NCBI RefSeq assembly: GCF_030767025.1
Contig: NZ_JASITE010000004.1
Coordinates: 124,001-188,000 of the forward strand
Direction of reading: 5' to 3'
DNA from: Nocardia sp. CC227C
GTDB taxonomy: Bacteria; Actinomycetota; Actinomycetes; Mycobacteriales; Mycobacteriaceae
DNA: 64,000 nucleotides
Shown here: piece by piece, positions 17,765 to 26,758 of the stretch
Layout of the letters: the number at the start of each line of letters is the position of its first letter
How positions within the stretch are numbered: position 1 is the stretch's first letter
Made by a program: the position numbers and the translations under genes
The notes under the pieces: model-generated
Databases searched by the model: none
Seen by the model: the letters and a program-made list of their open reading frames with translations, nothing else
What the model was told of the DNA's origin: nothing

Positions 17765-18412
17765 TCAGCCGCGGGAGGCGCAGAGCAGCCCGTCGCCGAC
17801 CGGGATCAGGACGCTGGTCAGCTGTGGGTCCTCCGCGACGGCGCGGGTGGCGGCGCGGACCGCCTGGGTCGCCGGGTCGCGCTGGGCCGGGTCGGGGACG
17901 CGTCCGCCGAGCAGGGCATTGTGCAGCAGAATCGCGCCGCCTTCGCGGAGCAGGCGCACACCCTGCTCCACATACTGCGGGTGCTCCAACGGCGCGCCGT
18001 CGATGAACACCAGGTCGTAGGCCCCGTCCGCGAGGCGCGGCAGCACGTCCAGGGCACGGCCGTTGATGAGCCGGGTGCGGGCGGGTGCGATGTCGGCGGC
18101 GCGGAACGCCTCCCGGGCGGCCCGCTGGTGTTCGGGTTCGGAGTCGATGGTGGTGAGGGTGCCCTCGGAGTGCATGCCGTCCAGCAGCCACAGCCCGCTG
18201 ATCCCGGCACCGGTACCCACCTCCACCACGGCCTTGGCCCCCAGCAGCTGGGCGTACATGCTGAGCAGCGCCCCGACCGCGGGCGGCACCGGAGACGCAC
18301 CCAGTTCGACGGCGCGTTCGCGGGCGGCGACGAGAATTTCGTCCTCGGCCACGGATTCCTCGACGTATGCGAGGTTGCGCTGCAGGTTCGATGCCGCGGG
18401 AGTCTGGCTCAC
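17765..18412 (-). CDS. SAM-dependent O-methyltransferase (Rv1220c-like)
   Basis: A 215-residue class I methyltransferase of the COMT/CCoAOMT type. Motif I is [18 protein letters not shown] (about residues 62-79), followed by [10 protein letters not shown] and the metal/acceptor segment [17 protein letters not shown]. Start GTG 18412 follows a TAGCCT -10 box by seven bases, so the mRNA is probably leaderless. It is divergent from sigE, as Rv1220c is from Rv1221. The methyl acceptor is unknown. Confidence 0.88.
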   Translation of the reverse strand: MSQTPAASNLQRNLAYVEESVAEDEILVAARERAVELGASPVPPAVGALLSMYAQLLGAKAVVEVGTGAGISGLWLLDGMHSEGTLTTIDSEPEHQRAAREAFRAADIAPARTRLINGRALDVLPRLADGAYDLVFIDGAPLEHPQYVEQGVRLLREGGAILLHNALLGGRVPDPAQRDPATQAVRAATRAVAEDPQLTSVLIPVGDGLLCASRG

Positions 18413-18477
18413 GGATATGAGGCTAACGGCGCGACGCCCCTATCGCGTGCCGGTGACCGACCGGTGTGGCGAATTTT

Positions 18478-18493
18478 CTCAGGTGTCCCTCAG
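18478..18493 (+). promoter_or_regulatory. CTCAG direct repeats upstream of sigE (possible MprA box)
   Basis: CTCAG occurs at 18478-18482 and 18489-18493, an 11-base period that places both on one face of the helix. In mycobacteria the response regulator MprA binds loosely conserved direct repeats of this kind before sigE. No MprAB gene is in this window, so the assignment is inferred. Confidence 0.4.
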
Positions 18494-18569
18494 CCTGCGC
18501 ATACGGCTGCCACATCGGGACCGGGAAGAGTAATCGCCAACGCCAGGCCAGCGACCGCGAGCCCGGTTC

Positions 18570-18597
18570 GGGAACAACTCGAGCCAACCCTTCGGTT
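18570..18597 (+). promoter_or_regulatory. ECF-type promoter of sigE
   Basis: GGGAAC (18570-18575) and GTT (18595-18597, in CGGTTG) are separated by 19 bases, matching the GGAAC/GTT pattern read by SigE/SigH-class sigma factors. It lies about 50 bases before the sigE start, so autoregulation or SigH control is likely. Confidence 0.55.
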
Positions 18598-18647
18598 GTA
18601 CCCCGTACCGACGTTCACGGTCCCGAGTAGGAGGTAACCCCATCCAC

Positions 18648-19316
18648 ATGGTCGACGCGGCGCGTGAACACGCCAATCTTCCCGAGCAGATCCCGCCGGA
18701 CAGCGATATCGCGCTGGACGGCGAATCCTTCGCGGACGAGCCCCTCAGCGGGACGGCCGCCTTCGACGCCACCGGCGACCGCACCATGATGCCCTCCTGG
18801 GACGATCTGGTGCGCGAGCATGCCGATCGCGTCTATCGCCTCGCCTATCGGCTGACCGGTGACCCGCAGGACGCCGAGGACCTGACCCAGGAAACCTTCA
18901 TCCGCGTCTTCCGCTCGCTGTCGAACTACCAGCCGGGGACCTTCGAGGGGTGGCTGCACCGCATCACCACCAACCTGTTCCTCGACATGGTTCGCCGCCG
19001 CAACCGCATCCGGATGGAGGCGCTGCCGGAGGACTACGACCGGGTGCCGTCCGAGGGTCCGGGTCCGGAGCAGCTCTACCACGACGCGAACCTGGACCCG
19101 AACCTGCAGTCGGCGCTGGCCGCGCTGGCGCCGGAGTTCCGCGCGGCGGTCGTCCTCTGTGACATCGAGGGACTGTCCTACGAGGAGATCGGCGCCACCC
19201 TGGGTGTGAAACTGGGCACCGTGCGCAGCCGAATCCACCGGGGACGGCAAGCACTGCGCGAATACCTCGAGCATAATGGGACACAGCGGCGTTTCGACGC
19301 CGCGAAGGTCGGGTAA
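18648..19316 (+). CDS. sigE: ECF sigma factor SigE
   Basis: A 222-residue extracytoplasmic-function sigma factor for envelope and oxidative stress. Region 2 runs from [19 protein letters not shown] through [16 protein letters not shown] (about residues 51-90). Region 4 is [20 protein letters not shown] with the recognition helix. The product matches M. tuberculosis SigE closely but has a shorter N-terminus. GGAGG lies 14 bases before ATG 18648, slightly far. It heads a plus-strand row with its anti-sigma factor RseA, HtrA and TatB. Two candidate regulatory sites lie upstream. Confidence 0.95.
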   Translation: MVDAAREHANLPEQIPPDSDIALDGESFADEPLSGTAAFDATGDRTMMPSWDDLVREHADRVYRLAYRLTGDPQDAEDLTQETFIRVFRSLSNYQPGTFEGWLHRITTNLFLDMVRRRNRIRMEALPEDYDRVPSEGPGPEQLYHDANLDPNLQSALAALAPEFRAAVVLCDIEGLSYEEIGATLGVKLGTVRSRIHRGRQALREYLEHNGTQRRFDAAKVG

Positions 19317-19380
19317 ACCTTGCGGGCTGTGTCCGTTGTTCCCGGCACTGCCGAGGTCGTTCCGGAAGGGTGTGCACCAC

Positions 19381-19791
19381 ATGAATGGCGAGGACAGAAC
19401 GCCGAAGCGTCCGCCTCGATTCGCCCCCACCGAGCATCTGGCCACCGAGGCCGTTGCCGCGTACGTGGACGGTGAGCTGCGGATGAACGCGTATCTGCGC
19501 GCCTCGCACCACCTGTCGGTGTGCCCCGAATGCGCGGCCGAGGTGGAGTCCCAGCAGCAGGCGCGGATCGCGCTGCGGCAGTCGAGCCACATCACCGCGC
19601 CGCTGCGGCTGCACGACACTCTGAGCCGTATCCCCATTTCGGAGCTGCCCGGCGCGGAGCCCACCCCGCCGCAGCGCCCCGCCCCCGGCCCGTCCGCCGA
19701 CCACGGCATGTTCGCCGCGGGAGCGAGTTCCTTCGGCATGCGCCAAGATTCGCTCGACAGCAGGCGGTGGACGGCGTGGTGGCGCAAGTAG
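19381..19791 (+). CDS. rseA: Anti-sigma factor RseA (zinc-binding)
   Basis: A 136-residue cytosolic anti-sigma factor for SigE. The zinc-containing anti-sigma motif is HHLSVCPEC (His, Cys, Cys) at about residues 42-50, inside a helical fold starting EAVAAYVDGELR. The C-terminus is disordered and ends in MRQDSLDSRRWTAWWRK. No membrane helix is present, as in the mycobacterial protein. ATG 19381 is preceded by GGAAGGG at a workable distance. It lies 64 bases after sigE and is presumably coexpressed. Confidence 0.9.
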   Translation: MNGEDRTPKRPPRFAPTEHLATEAVAAYVDGELRMNAYLRASHHLSVCPECAAEVESQQQARIALRQSSHITAPLRLHDTLSRIPISELPGAEPTPPQRPAPGPSADHGMFAAGASSFGMRQDSLDSRRWTAWWRK

Positions 19792-19801
19792 AGTTCATCG
19801 C

Positions 19802-21385
19802 GTGACCTCCGAATCGAAGAACACTCCGGCGGCATCGGGTGCCGGGGACCAGCAGCCGCCGCACCCCGCGGAGACGCCCGATTCGGCGACCAGCAGGGGG
19901 AACCTGAGGCCGTCGGACGCACCGGTCCTGGGGCCGCGCCCGGTCTACCGCCCGCATGTGGACTCCCACACCGCCCGCGCCTTCCGCCGCCCGAACGGAC
20001 AGGCCGGTTCCTTCGGTCCGCGGCCCGGCGGCAGCTCGGCAACGCCGCCCGCGGCCGCGCCCGAGGTGCAGAACCGCCCGCCGGATGCCGTACTGGCCGA
20101 GGCGTTCTCGCGTCCCGAGGGGTCCACCGAGCTGTTGCAGCGCGATCCGGACGAGGTGCGGGACGCCCCGGGCGCGGCCCCGCCCGCCGATCCGTGGCGT
20201 GACCCGGACTCGGCCGCGCGCCTGGGCTCGCCCGCGATCGCCGTTCCACGGCCCGAACCGCTCGCGCCCGGGGAGCAGCTGACCGCCCGCGAGGTGCTGT
20301 TCGGCGGCAAGGTGAAGCCGGAGGCCCTGCTCAAGCTGGGTGCGGTGGCGGTGGTGCTCGGCGTGCTCGCGGGCCTGCTGGGCGGTGTGATCGGCCTGTT
20401 CGCCGGTCAGTCCGCCTCCTCGCTCACCGCGCGCAAGGTGGAGTTGCAGACCGCCGGCGGCGGCGAGATTCCGGCGGGTGAGATCGGCCGGGTGGTCGGG
20501 GCCGTCATGCCCGCCATGGTCACGGTGCGGGCGTGGGTCGGCGACAGCGGCTCCTCCGGTTCCGGTGTGGTCATCTCCGGTGAGGGCCATATCGTCACCA
20601 ACAACCACGTGATCTCGCTGGCCGCCAACGACAAGACCGGCCAGGCCAAATTGCAGGTGGTGTTCTCCGACAACACGCGGGTCCCGGCCACCATCGTGGG
20701 TCGCGATCCCAAATCCGATCTGGCGGTGCTGCATGTCGACGTCAAGAATCTGTCGGTCATCCAGCTCGGGGAATCGGAGAATGTGAAGGTCGGCGATAAT
20801 GTGCTGGCGATCGGTTCGCCGCTGGGCCTGGAGGAGACGGTCACCTCCGGCATCGTCTCGGCGCTGAATCGGCCGGTCAAGGTCGGCGGCGAGGGCACCG
20901 ACACCGATGCCACGCTCGACGCCGTGCAGACCGATGCCGCCATCAACCACGGCAATTCCGGCGGTGCGCTGGTCGATATGCAGGGCCGACTGGTCGGCAT
21001 CAATACCGCCATCAAATCGGAGAGCGGGGGTTCGGTCGGCCTCGGTTTCGCTATTCCGGTGGATCAGGTGAAGCGGATCTCGCAGGCGCTGATCGACAAC
21101 GGCGAGGTGCACCACGCCCGGCTGGGTGTGAGCGCCAGGACCAAGATCGTCGCCAATGACGTGATGAGCGGCGCCGAGGTGGCCGATGTGCAGGCCGGCG
21201 GTCCGGCCGCCAAGGCGGGCATCGTGGAGGGCGACGTGATCGTGGCGGTGGGTGACCGCGAGGTCACCGGCCCCGAGGAGCTCACCGTGGCCGTGCAGTC
21301 GCAGGAAATCGGCCGGACGGTGACGGTCCGGTTGATTCGCGACGGCCGCGAGGTGGACGTCGAGGTCACGCTGGAGTCGGATTAG
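19802..21385 (+). CDS. htrA: Membrane-anchored HtrA-family serine protease with PDZ domain
   Basis: A 527-residue protein. Residues 1-175 are a disordered Pro-rich cytosolic part. One membrane helix at about 177-202 (VAVVLGVLAGLLGGVIGLFA) places the rest outside. The trypsin-like domain carries the triad His269 (TNNHV), Asp306 (SDLAVLHV) and Ser386 (GNSGGAL). A PDZ domain follows at about 430-525, with AKAGIVEGDVIVAVGDREV. HtrA is the stress protease of the SigE regulon. GTG 19802 lies 10 bases after rseA. Confidence 0.94.
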   Translation: MTSESKNTPAASGAGDQQPPHPAETPDSATSRGNLRPSDAPVLGPRPVYRPHVDSHTARAFRRPNGQAGSFGPRPGGSSATPPAAAPEVQNRPPDAVLAEAFSRPEGSTELLQRDPDEVRDAPGAAPPADPWRDPDSAARLGSPAIAVPRPEPLAPGEQLTAREVLFGGKVKPEALLKLGAVAVVLGVLAGLLGGVIGLFAGQSASSLTARKVELQTAGGGEIPAGEIGRVVGAVMPAMVTVRAWVGDSGSSGSGVVISGEGHIVTNNHVISLAANDKTGQAKLQVVFSDNTRVPATIVGRDPKSDLAVLHVDVKNLSVIQLGESENVKVGDNVLAIGSPLGLEETVTSGIVSALNRPVKVGGEGTDTDATLDAVQTDAAINHGNSGGALVDMQGRLVGINTAIKSESGGSVGLGFAIPVDQVKRISQALIDNGEVHHARLGVSARTKIVANDVMSGAEVADVQAGGPAAKAGIVEGDVIVAVGDREVTGPEELTVAVQSQEIGRTVTVRLIRDGREVDVEVTLESD

Positions 21386-21461
21386 CCACAGTGATGCCGG
21401 TGTGGCGTTTTTCGCGGCCCCACGGCGGGCCGGAAGCGCCACCCACCGGTAGCCTGGTTTC

Positions 21462-21863
21462 GTGTTCAGCAATATCAGCTGGGGCGAGATGATGATTCTG
21501 ATCGTCGCCGCCCTCGTCATCCTCGGACCGGAGCGGCTGCCCGGCGCTATCCGCTGGACCGGTAGAACGCTGCGGCAGGTGCGTGATTACGCCACCGGTG
21601 CGACGACGTCATTGAAGCAGGAACTCGGACCGGAATTCGATGAGATCCGCAAACCGCTCGAGCAGCTGAACGAACTTCGCGGTATGAATCCGCGGTCGGT
21701 GGTGACCAAACACCTTCTCGACGGCGACGATTCCATCTTCACCGGAAAATTCGACAAACCCGTCAGCGCTCCGAGCAGCGATTACGGCAGTTATTCGATG
21801 CCGGAACCGGCTAAACCGCTGGAGCGCAACGAACGCCCGCCGCTGGATCCGGACGCGACCTAA
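21462..21863 (+). CDS. tatB: Sec-independent (Tat) translocase subunit TatB
   Basis: A 133-residue single-pass membrane protein of the twin-arginine export complex. The N-terminal helix ([19 protein letters not shown]) and the following amphipathic helix are characteristic. The acidic disordered tail is typical of actinobacterial TatB. TAGCCT lies six bases before GTG 21462, so it probably has its own leaderless promoter in addition to readthrough from htrA. Several Tat substrates occur in this window (the cholesterol oxidase and the DUF1906 protein). Confidence 0.93.
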   Translation: MFSNISWGEMMILIVAALVILGPERLPGAIRWTGRTLRQVRDYATGATTSLKQELGPEFDEIRKPLEQLNELRGMNPRSVVTKHLLDGDDSIFTGKFDKPVSAPSSDYGSYSMPEPAKPLERNERPPLDPDAT

Positions 21864-21922
21864 TTCGGGCCAAGTAAACCGGAGTAGACGCCGAGAGCTG
21901 TTCAGGTACCTAGACTTCGGTT

Positions 21923-22759
21923 ATGTCGGCCGATGAGGTGGCACGGGTGTTCGCGATCGAGGACAAGGTCGAACGCCTCAAGGCGGCCACCGAAGGTGTG
22001 GCCGCAGCCCAACAGACCATCAACGAACTCACCAGAATTCGGCGTGCGGTGATCAGAGAACTGCACGCGGAGGGCTGGACCTTCGCGAGAATCGGTGCGG
22101 CGGCCGGACTTTCCCGGGCACGCATCCATCAGGTGAGCACACAGGGACCGGTACCGGAAGGTCTGTTCTTCGGACACGGACCGCTCACCGTCCTCACCCC
22201 CGACGTGCGGTCCACCACGCGCGCCATGGCGCTGGTCGGCGCGCCGGACCCGGCCGGGCCGCACCGGCTGCTGGAACTGCTGCGGGAACTCGGCTTCACC
22301 GGCACCATCGAGCGGTTCCTGCCCGGACGCCCGCTGAATCTCGACCGCGACGGGTTGATCGTGCTCGGCGGGCCCGAACTCTCACCCAGCCTGCGCTACC
22401 TGGTGGCGGCGGACCCGCGCCTGCGGCGCACGGTGGCGCGGGCCGGACGGGTGCGCCGCGGTATCGAGGATCGCGCCGCCCGCCGGGTATACCGACCGGG
22501 CGGCACCGAACCTTACGACATCGCCTACCTGGCCCGGCTCCCCCGCCCCGACGGCCGCGGCCATGTCCTGGTGATCGACGGCCTGCACCCGCCCGCCTCC
22601 CTCGGTGCCATCCGGCTGCTGGCCACCCGCCTGGCGACCCTGCACGAGCGCGCGGGCCTGCACCCCTTCTCGGCCGTCGTTGGCGTCCGCTACGACCGCT
22701 CCACCGGCGAACCCATCGAGGCCGACCTGCTCACCCCCATCTATCGTCACGACCGCTGA
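21923..22759 (+). CDS. HTH-domain protein of unknown function
   Basis: A 278-residue protein. Residues 20-75 form a sigma-70 region 4-like helix-turn-helix (RIRRAVIRELHAEGWTFARI, AAAGLSRARIHQVS). The C-terminal 200 residues form an alpha/beta domain with no motif I can assign (LIVLGGPELSPSLRYLVAAD, HVLVIDGLHPPASLGAIRLL). The second part could be a ligand or nucleotide sensor; that is inference. TAGACT lies six bases before ATG 21923, so the mRNA is probably leaderless. It separates tatB from gpgS at the second inversion junction. Confidence 0.6.
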   Translation: MSADEVARVFAIEDKVERLKAATEGVAAAQQTINELTRIRRAVIRELHAEGWTFARIGAAAGLSRARIHQVSTQGPVPEGLFFGHGPLTVLTPDVRSTTRAMALVGAPDPAGPHRLLELLRELGFTGTIERFLPGRPLNLDRDGLIVLGGPELSPSLRYLVAADPRLRRTVARAGRVRRGIEDRAARRVYRPGGTEPYDIAYLARLPRPDGRGHVLVIDGLHPPASLGAIRLLATRLATLHERAGLHPFSAVVGVRYDRSTGEPIEADLLTPIYRHDR

Positions 22760-23059
22760 CAGCTCTCGCGCGTGACCGGCGGCCGACCGGACGCCCCTCG
22801 CGGGTCCGGCCTGCGCGCGCGATGCGAACGCTTGACGCCCTGCGCAGCATGCCCGCCCACGAGCCCCTCGGGCAGGGCGGTACGCGTGCGCCGCGACACC
22901 CGACGACCACGACATCACCGAGTCGTCGGACATGGCATCGACGGCGCGGGGCGGATCGGTGGCTACGGCACGGCTCGGCCGTAACCGGCGACAGCGGCAC
23001 GGCACGGAGAAGGCGGGCCGCTCCGGTGATCCGGTCGGCCCGCCTCTCGACGGACTCGG
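22760..23059. other. 300-bp convergent gap, second inversion junction
   Basis: Apart from the hairpin at 23012-23044 nothing is recognisable. Reading frames here lack start signals and coding bias. It separates the plus-strand HTH gene from the minus-strand gpgS cluster. Confidence 0.5.
23012..23044 (-). terminator. Terminator-like hairpin after gpgS
   Basis: GGCGGGCCG (23012-23020) pairs with CGGCCCGCC (23036-23044), and an inner CCGG-tgat-CCGG can extend it. It lies 16 bases beyond the gpgS stop and could serve both converging transcripts. Confidence 0.65.
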
Positions 23060-23980
23060 TCAGGCGGCTGCCCAGGCCGGGCGCAGCTCCTTCATGGGCG
23101 GGCGGTCCACGAGCGACACCTCGGTGGTCAGCGCGGTGAATTCGCCTCCGACGAGCGGGAATTGGGTCAGGGCCGCGCCCGAATCCGGAATTCCACTGCG
23201 GCCCAGCACCGTTCCGAGGATCTGGCGGCTCATCACACCCAGGTCGGACAGCGGCCGATTGCGGTGGGTGCGGACGCCGAGGTTGACCTGGCCGATGGCG
23301 TGCAGGCCGTACAGGTCGAAAGTGTCCAGGAGCAGGCCGATTTCGACACCGTAGCCCGGTGCGAAGGGCACCGAGGTGAGCAGTTCGCGGGTGCCCGCGT
23401 ACTCACCGCCGAGGGGCTGCAACACCTTCGACAGTTCGGGCCGCAGCGCCGACAGCAACGGGCGGGCCACCAGTTCGGTGACGCGGCCGCCGCCGTGCTC
23501 GTCGATGCCGGTGTCGTGACGCAGCGGGCGGCGGTAGTACGCCTTGGACAGCTGCACGTCCGGCACGGTGAGCAGCGGGCCGAGCAGTTTGGGCACGAAC
23601 ATGGGGTCCGGATCGATCAGATCGGAGTCCACGAACGCCACCAGGTCCCCGTCGGTGACGGCCAGCGACCGCCACAGCACCTCCCCCTTGCCCGGCACGG
23701 GCTCGAGCTCGGGTACGGCCTGTTCGCGGGTGTACACGGTGGCCCCGGCGGCACGGGCACGTTCGATGGTGGCGTCGGTGGAGCCGGAATCCAGCACCAC
23801 CAGTTCGTCCACCAGGGTGCCGAGCAGGGGTCTGATACTGGCGACAACGTCGGCGACGGTGTCCTGTTCGTTGAGGGCGGGGAGGACCACCGAGACGGTG
23901 CGGTCCTTCTTGGCGGCGACAAGCTCTTCGACCGTCCAGTCGGGACGATCCCAGGTGTGGGTGAAGTTCCAGTCCGTCAT
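23060..23980 (-). CDS. gpgS: Glucosyl-3-phosphoglycerate synthase (GT81)
   Basis: A 306-residue GT81 glycosyltransferase that joins glucose to 3-phosphoglycerate, the first step to glucosylglycerate and methylglucose lipopolysaccharide. The sequence has VSVVLPALNEQDTVADVVAS, the LDSGSTDATIERA loop, the metal-binding VDSD and PGYGVEIGLLLDTF. ATG 23980 overlaps the folP2 stop (ATGA), so translation is coupled, as for Rv1208-Rv1207. Length agrees with the family (about 320). Confidence 0.93.
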   Translation of the reverse strand: MTDWNFTHTWDRPDWTVEELVAAKKDRTVSVVLPALNEQDTVADVVASIRPLLGTLVDELVVLDSGSTDATIERARAAGATVYTREQAVPELEPVPGKGEVLWRSLAVTDGDLVAFVDSDLIDPDPMFVPKLLGPLLTVPDVQLSKAYYRRPLRHDTGIDEHGGGRVTELVARPLLSALRPELSKVLQPLGGEYAGTRELLTSVPFAPGYGVEIGLLLDTFDLYGLHAIGQVNLGVRTHRNRPLSDLGVMSRQILGTVLGRSGIPDSGAALTQFPLVGGEFTALTTEVSLVDRPPMKELRPAWAAA

Positions 23981-24849
23981 ACGAGACCTCGCAGGGTTCG
24001 GGCGGGCGGGCGGAGACCCTGGATGGCGGCGATCATGTCGACCACACGACGGGTGGCGGCGACCTCGTGCACCCGGAAAACCCGGGCGCCCGCGGCGGCG
24101 GACCAAGCGGTTGCTGCCAATGTGCCCTCCAATCGTTCGGACAGGCCGACACCAAGAGTCTCTCCGATGAAATCCTTATTGCTCAACGCCATCAAGACCG
24201 GCCAGCCGGAGTTAACGAGAACGTCTACGGCCCGCAACAATTCCAGCCCGTGGTAGGTGTTTTTGCCGAAATCGTGCGTGGGATCGATGAGTATCGAATC
24301 TTTTGCCACCCCGGCCGCGGCGGCGGCCTCGGCCGCGCCCACCACGGAGTCGGTGACCTCGGCCACCACATCGGTGTAGCGCACCCGATGCGGGCGGGTG
24401 CGCGGTACGGCTCCGCCGGTGTGGCTGCACACGATTCCCACACCGAGTTCGGCGGCCACCCCCACCAGTTCCGGGTCGGCTCCCGCCCAGGTGTCGTTGA
24501 TCAGATCCGCGCCCGCCGCCACCGCGGCCCGGGCCACCTCGGCCCGCCAGGTGTCCACACTGATCAACAGGTCCGGATGCGCCTCCCGAATGGCCGCCAC
24601 GAACGGCACCACCCGCCGCGCCTCCTCGGCGGCGTCCACCTCGACACCGGGCCCGGCCTTCACCCCGCCGATATCGACGAGATCGGCCCCCTCCCGCACC
24701 GCCCGGGCAACCGCCCCCAGGGCGGCCTCGTCACCGAAGGTCGCACCCTTATCGTAGAAGCTGTCCGGCGTCCGATTCACGATCGCCATCACCAGCGCCC
24801 GATCCGTCGCCACCGGCTTCCCGCACAATGTCGGCAACGGCGCACACAT
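23977..24849 (-). CDS. folP2: Dihydropteroate synthase-like protein FolP2
   Basis: A 290-residue TIM-barrel protein of the DHPS family, with MAIVNRTPDSFYDKG, the DIGGVKAGPG loop, ISVDTWRAEVA and LINDTWAG. It matches Rv1207 (FolP2) rather than FolP1; FolP2 proteins are reported to lack DHPS activity, so an actual role in folate synthesis is doubtful. The link to gpgS hints at a glucosylglycerate or MGLP role. ATG 24849 lies seven bases after a TACAGT -10 box (24857-24862 on the plus strand), supporting this start and a leaderless mRNA. Confidence 0.9.
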   Translation of the reverse strand: MCAPLPTLCGKPVATDRALVMAIVNRTPDSFYDKGATFGDEAALGAVARAVREGADLVDIGGVKAGPGVEVDAAEEARRVVPFVAAIREAHPDLLISVDTWRAEVARAAVAAGADLINDTWAGADPELVGVAAELGVGIVCSHTGGAVPRTRPHRVRYTDVVAEVTDSVVGAAEAAAAAGVAKDSILIDPTHDFGKNTYHGLELLRAVDVLVNSGWPVLMALSNKDFIGETLGVGLSERLEGTLAATAWSAAAGARVFRVHEVAATRRVVDMIAAIQGLRPPARTLRGLV

Positions 24850-24930
24850 GCCCTCGACTGTACCCAGCCCTGTACCCACCCTGCCCGTCAGGAGATCGAC
24901 AACACCCCGGGTCCGGCCCCGCGACGGCGG

Positions 24931-26700
24931 TCAGTCGCGGGGGGCGCGGGCGTTGGCCACATCCTCGGGATAGTCGGGGTAGGCGGGGACGTAGCCGCCG
25001 GTGCGGCCGGCGAGGACGTAGAGCTCGCTGTGGTCGTCGGGGGTGTAGCCCTGTTTACGCAGGTCGACCTTGCGGCTTTTGAAGGTGGAGGTCTGTTCCA
25101 GTTCGCCGACGACCCGGATGAAGAGGGGGACGGCGTAGCCGGGGAGGCGGTCGTACAGGTGGGCCGCGACCTGGTGGCCGTCGAATTTCGCGTCCTCGGC
25201 GAGGGTGACGGCGGCCATGCCCGCCTTGCCGTCGGTGCCGGGAATGCCGACGCCGTAGACGACCGCCTGGGAGACGGCGTCGAGGCCGTCGAAGGCGCCC
25301 TCGACCTCGGTGGTGGCCACGTTCTCACCCTTCCAGCGGAAGGTGTCGCCGAGACGGTCCACGAAGGCGATATGCCGGTAGCCCTGATCGCGGACCAGGT
25401 CGCCGGTGTCGAACCAGCAGTCCCCGTCGGAGAAGCCGTCGCGGACCAGCTTGGACTCGGTGGCGGCCGCGTCGGTGTAACCGTCGAAGGGGGAACGGCC
25501 GGTCACCTTGGCCAGCAGCAGGCCGACGCCGCCGGGCCGCACCTTGCGGAGTTTGCCGTCGGGGCCGCGCCGGGCCCGGCCGGTCTCGTCGTCGTAGTCG
25601 ACGATGGCGAAGGGCAGCGGTGTGAATCCGGCGGTGCGGTCCACGCCGAAGGCATTGATGAAGGCGACGTTCCCCTCGCTCGCACCGTAGAACTCCACGA
25701 TGCGCCGGATGCCGAAGCGATCCCGGAACTCGTCCCACAGCTCCGGCCGCAGTCCGTTGCCCACCGCGATGGCCACCCGATGCGACCGGTCGGTGCTCTT
25801 GCGCGGCTGGTTGAGCAGGTACCGGCAGAACTCGCCGATGTAGATGAAGGCCGTGGCCTCGGCGGCAATGCACTCGTCCCAGAACCGCGAGGCCGAGAAA
25901 TGCCGTCCCAGCGCCAGGCACGCGCCCGCCGACACCACCGACGACAGCGCCACCGTGAGCGCGTTGTTGTGATACAGCGGCAGACAGCAGTACATGGTGT
26001 CGTCACCGCGCAGCCGCACGCCGAGCCCGCCCAGGCCCGCCATGCTCTTGGTCCACCGCAGATGCGTCATGACGCTCGCCTTGGGCATGCCGGTGGTGCC
26101 GGAGGTGAAGATCAGGAATGCCCGCTCGCCCGCCGTGACCTCCGCCGTCGCCGCCGGATTCGCGGTGTCGGCGGTCCGGGCGGCCTCGGCCAGCCGCTGC
26201 GACCACAGCACGGCCGGGCGCGGCTCGGCCAGCGAGTCGAGCGCCTCCCGGCACTCCTCCCCCACCACGTCCACCACGCTGTTCAGCAAGCCGAAACTGT
26301 GCGCCAGCACGGTATCCCGCTGGTTGTGGTTGAGCAGCCCGACCGTCGCACCGAGCTTGACCGTGGCCAACGCGGTGAACAGCGTCTCCGGGCGGTTGGT
26401 CATGAGCACGCCGACCACGTCACCGCGGCCGACCCCGCGCTCGGCCAGCACGTGCGCGTACCGGTTCACCTCGGCGTTCGCCTCGCCCCAGGTGTACACG
26501 CGGCCTTCGAATTTCAGGAAGGGCCGGTCCGGATGCCGCCGGGCCGCGCGCTGGAAGAACAGGCCGATCGAGGCTCTGTCCTGAGATTTCACCAACAGGC
26601 CCAAGGCATTTCGCGCCATCTGCGGTGCCCGCACCGCCATCCCGGGCAGGGCGCGCGCCAGGTCGAACAGGCTCACCGTCGAACGTCCATCGGTCGTCAC
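24931..26700 (-). CDS. fadD6: Long-chain acyl-CoA synthetase, FadD6/FATP type
   Basis: A 589-residue adenylate-forming enzyme that activates long or very long fatty acids. The AMP-binding motif is FLIFTSGTTGMPKASVMTH. FYGASEGN and the FRWKGENVATTEVE motif are typical of the VLACS/FATP subfamily, and the catalytic Lys lies in TSTFKSRKVDLRKQG near the end. Residues 1-40 can associate with the membrane. Start GTG 26700 follows GGAAG. It lies between folP2 and the LOG genes, as Rv1206 does. Confidence 0.92.
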   Translation of the reverse strand: MTTDGRSTVSLFDLARALPGMAVRAPQMARNALGLLVKSQDRASIGLFFQRAARRHPDRPFLKFEGRVYTWGEANAEVNRYAHVLAERGVGRGDVVGVLMTNRPETLFTALATVKLGATVGLLNHNQRDTVLAHSFGLLNSVVDVVGEECREALDSLAEPRPAVLWSQRLAEAARTADTANPAATAEVTAGERAFLIFTSGTTGMPKASVMTHLRWTKSMAGLGGLGVRLRGDDTMYCCLPLYHNNALTVALSSVVSAGACLALGRHFSASRFWDECIAAEATAFIYIGEFCRYLLNQPRKSTDRSHRVAIAVGNGLRPELWDEFRDRFGIRRIVEFYGASEGNVAFINAFGVDRTAGFTPLPFAIVDYDDETGRARRGPDGKLRKVRPGGVGLLLAKVTGRSPFDGYTDAAATESKLVRDGFSDGDCWFDTGDLVRDQGYRHIAFVDRLGDTFRWKGENVATTEVEGAFDGLDAVSQAVVYGVGIPGTDGKAGMAAVTLAEDAKFDGHQVAAHLYDRLPGYAVPLFIRVVGELEQTSTFKSRKVDLRKQGYTPDDHSELYVLAGRTGGYVPAYPDYPEDVANARAPRD

Positions 26701-26758
26701 ATCTTCCAGCCTTTCCGATGACGCCCGAGTTGTCGAGGAGAACGCGAAATCGGGCGCT

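Noticed and set aside
18615..20249. A 544-codon minus-strand frame opposite sigE-rseA-htrA
   Set aside because: Shadow of well-recognised genes; no start signal or domain.
24067..26721. An 884-codon open frame on the plus strand opposite folP2 and fadD6
   Set aside because: It is the antisense shadow of high-GC genes; its translation is rich in His/Arg/Gly and lacks known motifs, while fadD6 and folP2 on the minus strand have clear domains.
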